From NCBI RefSeq assembly GCF_016765585.1, contig NZ_JAESWC010000024.1, positions 1-35,399 of the forward strand: a stretch of DNA of 35,399 nt, written 5' to 3'. Position numbers and translations under genes: made by a program. The notes under the pieces were generated by a model that was not told the origin of the DNA, did not search any database, and saw only the letters and a list, made by a program, of their open reading frames with translations. Each line of letters starts with the position of its first letter. Position 1 is the first letter of the stretch. Below, in pieces: positions 31,495 to 35,399 of this stretch. This DNA comes from Clostridium rhizosphaerae (GTDB lineage: Bacteria; Bacillota; Clostridia; Clostridiales; Clostridiaceae).

Positions 31495-31628
31495 ATCTAA
31501 CGTCTTGTACCCAAAACGTTCCTGAACTTAACCCCAAAAGGAATATCCCCTGGATGCGCTTGCGCTAGTGAAGGATTGTGCTTTGGCTATCTTTTCATGC
31601 CAAAGCGAACTTGAGTGTTTTGTTATAT
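31495..31628 (-). repeat. attC-like site 16 (both end boxes present)
   Basis: ATCTAACG and GTTATAT are the end boxes. P2 is ACGTTCCTGAAC...AGTGAAGGATTG, with inner GCGCTTGCGC. P3 is GCTTTGGC/GCCAAAGC and the right outer arm contains ACTTGAGTG. Confidence 0.8.
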
Positions 31629-31701
31629 GCTGTTCCGTTGAGTGAAACCTCCAAAACATACCATACTCAAACCTTTCTTCATTTAAATATATCTAAAACA
31701 C

Positions 31702-32397
31702 TTATATACATTTCTGACTTTGCAATGAAATCTCATTAAGTATTTGCTGGACAATGTTCAAGTTAGCAACTTTTCTGTCTAAATGTATCCCTAGAAAATC
31801 TAATCTATCTGCAGTTTCCACATTTTTTATCTTGTCATCAATAAATGCACATTCTTCTGCATCTGCATTTAAGGAATTTAATGCAATTTTATAAATCTCT
31901 TCATCTGGTTTGCTAACTCCTGCAAATGCAGAAATAACAATACTATCAAAATATTTTCTAATGTCCAAAGTATCAAATACCCAATCCATACTTGGTAGTG
32001 CATTAGAAATAACTCCAAGTTTATAAGTTCTACTCAAGTCATCTAACAAATTTCTTACTTCACTGAATAGTTTGCAGTGGATTGCATAGTGTGTATGATA
32101 AAGTAATTGTTTCTTTAAGGAGTATGAAAAATCATGTGTTATTTCTTTTAGAATTGCTTCATAGTATTGATCCCAATATGTCTCTTCATCACTCCAAGTA
32201 GTTAACCATTTGCCATTTCTTAGATACTCTTTAGAGAATTCCTCACCTTTATTTAAGCCATTTTCGATAAGGATATCATCAAAGCCTTTTGCTGTTAAGA
32301 GTTTTCTAATCCTTTCGTTTCTTGATATTTCAGTATCAAATAGAACTCCACCAGCATCAAAGAAAATCGTTTTAATATTACTATTTAGCTTCCCCAT
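31702..32397 (-). CDS. HAD-superfamily hydrolase
   Basis: The 231-aa protein is a subfamily IA HAD protein. Motif I is IFFDAGGVLFDTE (the second Asp of DxD replaced by Gly, as in many IA variants), motif II is GVISN, motif III is the lysine of VSKPDEEIY, and motif IV is CAFIDDKIKNVETA. The helical cap lies at about 25-110. The substrate is unknown. GGGG precedes the ATG by eight bases. It is the only gene between sites 16 and 17. Confidence 0.9.
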   Translation of the reverse strand: MGKLNSNIKTIFFDAGGVLFDTEISRNERIRKLLTAKGFDDILIENGLNKGEEFSKEYLRNGKWLTTWSDEETYWDQYYEAILKEITHDFSYSLKKQLLYHTHYAIHCKLFSEVRNLLDDLSRTYKLGVISNALPSMDWVFDTLDIRKYFDSIVISAFAGVSKPDEEIYKIALNSLNADAEECAFIDDKIKNVETADRLDFLGIHLDRKVANLNIVQQILNEISLQSQKCI

Positions 32398-32488
32398 CTA
32401 TATAACCCCTTTATATCCAATTAAAATATTTGAAATATATTTTTATATGCATGGCCATAATTTCTGTAATTTGCTGCTTAGGAATGGC

Positions 32489-32601
32489 ATATAACGCTTC
32501 GAATTTCCGACACCGAGACACTTAGCCAGACTTGGCTTAGTGTCGCAGGTGTAGCTTGGCTATCTTTTCAATCCAATCTGAACGGAAATTTATTGTTATC
32601 T
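32489..32601 (-). repeat. attC-like site 17 (both end boxes present)
   Basis: ATATAACG pairs with GTTATCT. P1 is AATTTCCG/CGGAAATT. P2 is CACC...GACACTTAGCC/GGCTTAGTGTC...GGTG with the T-T mismatch. P3 is GCTTGGCT against AATCCAATC, with two changes in the right arm. Confidence 0.85.
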
Positions 32602-32649
32602 GAAGCTTAAAAAATTTCTATTAAGTATTCTATATAAAAGTCCAAGGAT

Positions 32650-33294
32650 TTATATTAATAGATTAATCTGAAAGCTTTCATTTGAATCTATTTCTAGCAT
32701 AAATTGTAGAAAATCATATATAGTTTCATATGCATCCAGTCCTTCCTTAATCAGCTCAATTAGTTCAACATCCCTTTTTTCTATATAGTTCTTAAATTTA
32801 GATAAATCAATTTTATGCGATTTATTGTGAACTAAACTATTTCTACTTTTTATCAAGCTTTTTAATCTTCCATAAATATCGCGATCCTTTGGAAATGGTT
32901 TCTCTAATACCAATTGAGTAATTACTACTATCTTACTCATAGGATCAAGTTTATCAATATGTTCTTTGATGAAATTGTCTCCTAGTCTTCTAGCTCCATA
33001 ATCATATATGTAAGCTTCTAGAAACAAAGCCGAAAATATAATGGATGATATTGCTTCGAACTCTATCTTTTTTTCTAGAACATCTATTCTTTTTAACATC
33101 TTATACTCTTGTTTGCATAATTCTTCTGTTTCCTGTTCTTCAACCTGTTTTTCTATAATTTCTAGTTTTGCATAAAAGTCCTTCAATTTATTCTTTAACC
33201 TGTTTAGATTGGAGAAATGTTTTTTAGAAATTGAATAGAATAAAGAATGCTTACTATCCCTTGATAATTCATTAAGTATTCCCTCACTCTCCAT
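32650..33294 (-). CDS. HEPN-like coiled-coil protein
   Basis: The 214-aa protein starts with a charged coiled-coil (about 20-75: NRLKNKLKDFYAKLEIIEKQ and onwards), followed by an all-helical domain. SALFLEAYIYDYGARRLGDN opens that domain, and RLKSLIKSRNSLVHNKS contains R-N-S-L-V-H, the Rx4H motif at the catalytic site of HEPN ribonucleases. HEPN domains are common in toxins and phage-defence proteins, but some are inactive, and no nucleotidyltransferase partner is adjacent. GGACGGG precedes the ATG. It is the only gene between sites 17 and 18. The family call rests on one motif and helical pattern. Confidence 0.6.
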   Translation of the reverse strand: MESEGILNELSRDSKHSLFYSISKKHFSNLNRLKNKLKDFYAKLEIIEKQVEEQETEELCKQEYKMLKRIDVLEKKIEFEAISSIIFSALFLEAYIYDYGARRLGDNFIKEHIDKLDPMSKIVVITQLVLEKPFPKDRDIYGRLKSLIKSRNSLVHNKSHKIDLSKFKNYIEKRDVELIELIKEGLDAYETIYDFLQFMLEIDSNESFQINLLI

Positions 33295-33332
33295 ACAATC
33301 CCGTCCTTTCTAATCTGTATTTAGCTAGTTTC

Positions 33333-33405
33333 AGATAACGTCTCGAATTTCCGTCCTGCTTGGCTATTTTTTCAAGCCAAGCAGGACGGAAATTTATTGT
33401 TATAT
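33333..33405 (-). repeat. attC-like site 18 (short, near-perfect hairpin)
   Basis: AGATAACG and GTTATAT are the end boxes. Between them AATTTCCGTCCTGCTTGGCT and its exact complement form a 20-base-pair stem with a nine-base loop. The P2 hairpin is absent, so P1 and P3 are fused into one stem. Confidence 0.85.
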
Positions 33406-33492
33406 GTAGTTTAAGGCACTGCACTTTGAATAGAACCTATTATAATTAACTTATAATTTATTTCGTAATTTAAGAATATTGCTACTCATATA

Positions 33493-33999
33493 TTAGATTT
33501 TTGTTTCTATTTCCTTTGCGTTCAATGTTCTTTTTATAAGTTCTAAAATATATTCCTCTGCATTTTTACTTAATCGAATTCCTAATTTTACTATTAGTAT
33601 TCCAAATATAAGCAAAATAAATGGTATTATCATTCCTAATACTGGGCTCCCCTCACTAAATGATGTCCCTAAAAAAACATCTGAAAAAGAAACTAAAAAT
33701 ATAAGTCCACCTATTGATATTACCCCACTGAACCAAATTGTAATAAATACTTTTACAAAAGCACTCATACTAAAACTACCTTGAATAATAGTTCCATTTT
33801 CTTTCTTCATAAATTCTCCGTAGAAAATTCTAGAAAATGAATTTCGGTAATTTGAATCTGTTCTTAGTAAATTAAACTTATCCTTCTCAAAATCCACTTT
33901 ACCTCTTATACCGCTAATAGGAAATCCATTTTCTTTAACTATCTCATTGATGCTTTTTTTACATTCCTCAATATCTAGTTCTGTATAATAAGAATGCAT
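33493..33999 (-). CDS. Membrane protein of unknown function
   Basis: The 168-aa protein has an N-terminal soluble part (1-80) and two hydrophobic segments at about 85-108 and 122-142 (FVKVFITIWFSGVISIGGLI; GMIIPFILLIFGILIVKLGI). GRF-like FYGEFMKKENGTIIQGSF precedes the first. I have seen such proteins in Bacillota but know no function. The ATG at 33999 has AAGGGGG about nine bases upstream; the ATG at 34008 would be too close to it. It is the only gene between sites 18 and 19. Confidence 0.65.
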   Translation of the reverse strand: MHSYYTELDIEECKKSINEIVKENGFPISGIRGKVDFEKDKFNLLRTDSNYRNSFSRIFYGEFMKKENGTIIQGSFSMSAFVKVFITIWFSGVISIGGLIFLVSFSDVFLGTSFSEGSPVLGMIIPFILLIFGILIVKLGIRLSKNAEEYILELIKRTLNAKEIETKI

Positions 34000-34098
34000 T
34001 TTGATCATCCCCCTTCTTTAAAGCCTCAACAGATTACAATTGTGTCTTAATTACATGATTAAAAAACTTTGAATCGGTACTCTTTTATACAAAATTAC

Positions 34099-34271
34099 AG
34101 ATAACGTTTCGTATTGCCGACGTTTCCGAGCCTTAGATAGCTCTTATCTTAGGCTTGGAAATGTGCCTTGGCTTTTTAGGCAATCTTTTTCTGTTTAGAA
34201 TATAGCTTAATACTTTTACTATCTCCCATTTAAATATTTATGCCAAGGCGAACGGCAACATTTTGTTATAG
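34099..34271 (-). repeat. attC-like site 19 (long form, both end boxes present)
   Basis: AGATAACG pairs with GTTATAG. P1 is TTGCCG/CGGCAA. P2 is GAGCCTTAGATA/TATCTTAGGCTT with the T-T mismatch. P3 pairs GCCTTGGC with GCCAAGGC across an AT-rich loop of about 70 bases. The tail GATGTTTTAGACCTTTTAT matches site 13. Confidence 0.85.
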
Positions 34272-34434
34272 GATGTTTTAGACCTTTTATTTTCTACATG
34301 CGTAATGTTGTCCTATCAAAATTTTCTCTGAGAATTTTACAATATAAGGAGTTTCCACTTAATTAAATCTAAAATTATGTTGCTTCAATCTAAAAATTGG
34401 AATTTGTAGAGCTCCATATTATGCTCATTTTTAA

Positions 34435-34959
34435 CTATAGATAAATCCAATACCTGCGCATGATATGATTGCCCTCATCTTTATTATAAGCAGGGATTCT
34501 ATCCATTAACACACCGCCAAGTTTTTCACATATATGTGCTGACAATATGTTTTGATCGTTGATCGTCAGTAAGACTCTTTCAAGAGGGTGGTCTCTTGCT
34601 ATGACAAGTCCTTGCCTTAATATTTCCGTTCCGTAACCTTTCCCCTGTTCGGTTATAAGAACAGAATAGCCTATACTTCCTATTCCTGTCATTACTTCCT
34701 CTTGCAATTCTGTCCGCAATTGGAATTCACCAATAAAATTATCCCCATCGACCGCCCAGTAATGAAAACTTACAGGTTGACCAGAAATCAATCCCAATTC
34801 TTTTTTATCATACCAGCTTTTAGTTCTTTCAAACCAGGTTTCATCAATCAACGCAGGATTTGTAGGTCGAAAATAATGGATGTCATGATCCCAAAATTCT
34901 TGACAGTATTCTTTATACCCATCTACATATATGGCATTTCGCCGTATTAATTTAAGCAT
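34435..34959 (-). CDS. GNAT acetyltransferase (COG3981-like)
   Basis: The 174-aa protein has the plan of the GNAT at 23256: LKLIRRNAIYVDGYKEYCQE, a DNFIGEFQLRTELQEEVMTG hairpin, IGYSVLITEQGKGYGTEILR as the acetyl-CoA loop (QGKGYG), and NDQNILSAHICEKLGGVLMD. The substrate is unknown. The ATG at 34959 follows GAAAGGGAAAG; an earlier in-frame start at 35001 is less likely because the binding site would lie inside the gene. It is the only gene between sites 19 and 20. Confidence 0.9.
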   Translation of the reverse strand: MLKLIRRNAIYVDGYKEYCQEFWDHDIHYFRPTNPALIDETWFERTKSWYDKKELGLISGQPVSFHYWAVDGDNFIGEFQLRTELQEEVMTGIGSIGYSVLITEQGKGYGTEILRQGLVIARDHPLERVLLTINDQNILSAHICEKLGGVLMDRIPAYNKDEGNHIMRRYWIYL

Positions 34960-35119
34960 ATTATATAACTTTCCCTTTCGTATTATATAAATATTATCCA
35001 CTATAAATTCACTATTTTTTAAATACTTTACATTACTAGTATGTAAGTTTCTTACAATTTCTACTTCTTATTAGTGCTACTGAATGCATAAATTTATACT
35101 CACATAGGTCTTAAATTTC

Positions 35120-35294
35120 CTATAACGTTTCTTGTTGCCGACGCCCTCGAGCCTTAGATATCTCTTATCTTAGGCTCGGGGATGTGCCTTGGCGATAGTT
35201 TTATGGATTTTTAATTTAAAGATATATCTGAATATGGTACTTGTCCGATACAAAGCACTCTTTAGCCAAGGGGAACGGCAACATTTTGTTCGTA
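35120..35294 (-). repeat. attC-like site 20 (long form)
   Basis: CTATAACG is the left box; the right box reads GTTCGTAT and no longer pairs well. P1 is TTGCCG/CGGCAA, P2 is GAGCCTTAGATA/TATCTTAGGCTC, and P3 is TGCCTTGGC against AGCCAAGG across an AT-rich loop of about 70 bases. Confidence 0.8.
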
Positions 35295-35296
35295 TA

Positions 35297-35347
35297 ATAG
35301 GTTTATAACCAATTACTTCAATTGGGGTATAAACCTATCTTTATTTT
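35297..35347 (+). terminator. Hairpin right of site 20
   Basis: ATAGGTTTATA/TATAAACCTAT continues into CCAATT/AATTGG with a small bulge and a 5-base loop, followed by CTTTATTTT on the plus strand. It has the form of an intrinsic terminator, though no plus-strand gene precedes it. Confidence 0.55.
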
Positions 35348-35399
35348 AGATACTATATCCATCAAACTGGGTGAAAATCGTATTTTTTGTTGGGACTTA

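Noticed and set aside
1219-35294. Reading the structured repeats as riboswitches or other cis-acting RNAs
   Set aside because: They lie on the 3' side of one gene and the 5' side of the next, before genes of unrelated function, and in front of plus-strand genes with unchanged orientation. Variation is in paired arms, with no conserved loop or ligand-binding core.
1219-35294. Reading the repeats as MITE or REP-type palindromes
   Set aside because: Not fully excluded, but all copies share one orientation, copies differ greatly in sequence while keeping the fold and end boxes, and no target-site duplications or transposase were seen. This remains the main alternative to attC.
1-35399. CRISPR array, tRNA, rRNA, insertion sequence or phage genes
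   Set aside because: No regular short repeats with spacers, no tRNA-like cloverleaf with CCA end, no 16S/23S sequence and no transposase, integrase or structural phage protein were seen.

Overview
The window looks like the chromosome of a Clostridium (low-GC, anaerobic Bacillota). The DNA is strongly AT-rich, ribosome binding sites are AGGAGG-like, starts are often TTG or GTG, and the proteins are of clostridial type (HxlR and YeiL-like Crp/Fnr regulators, TMEM175, split YdcZ transporter, CBO0543-like protein, CDGSH proteins). There is no rRNA, tRNA, CRISPR array, phage module or recognisable transposase.

The main feature is a series of 20 structured repeats, all in the same orientation, in two blocks: 1219-4876 (four sites) and 18436-35294 (sixteen sites). 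Read on the minus strand, an intact copy begins with a box ending TAAC, ends with a complementary box starting GTTA, and folds between them. The outer stem carries either one hairpin (sites 9 and 18) or two hairpins in a three-way junction. The paired arms change together from copy to copy. Nearly all genes between the sites are single accessory genes on the minus strand, each with a site 3' of it: GNAT acetyltransferases, Nudix hydrolases, HAD phosphatases, a methyltransferase, a P-loop kinase, an inositol-phosphatase-like protein, a peptide-deformylase variant, NIPSNAP and YciI proteins, a HEPN-like protein and small membrane proteins. This is the layout of an integron gene-cassette array, and the sites resemble attC sites. 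No integrase lies in the window, so I read it as a cassette array or CALIN in a Clostridium. If an attI/intI end exists it should lie to the right of 35399.

Two groups of plus-strand genes interrupt this pattern. One is an endonuclease III-like gene (25941-26738). The other is an M20 amidohydrolase plus substrate-binding lipoprotein pair (28834-30888), with its own promoter, ArgR-box-like operators and a strong terminator.

Between the blocks (about 4.9-18.4 kb) there are no such sites and the genes are ordinary chromosomal ones on both strands: HAD hydrolase, CBO0543-like protein, a CDGSH / YjdJ-like acetyltransferase cluster, TMEM175 channel, CzcD-type metal exporter, rpiA, nitroreductase, HD-GYP phosphodiesterase, HxlR regulator, TIGR04076 protein, LysE exporter, and a YeiL-like regulator divergent from a two-gene YdcZ transporter. 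This stretch also holds decayed genes: a pirin start with a nonsense codon, a BFD-type [2Fe-2S] protein that lost its cysteines, a Fic C-terminus, a flavodoxin/WrbA-type tail and a nucleotidyltransferase N-terminus.

All homology calls are from motif recognition by eye. No database or folding program was run.
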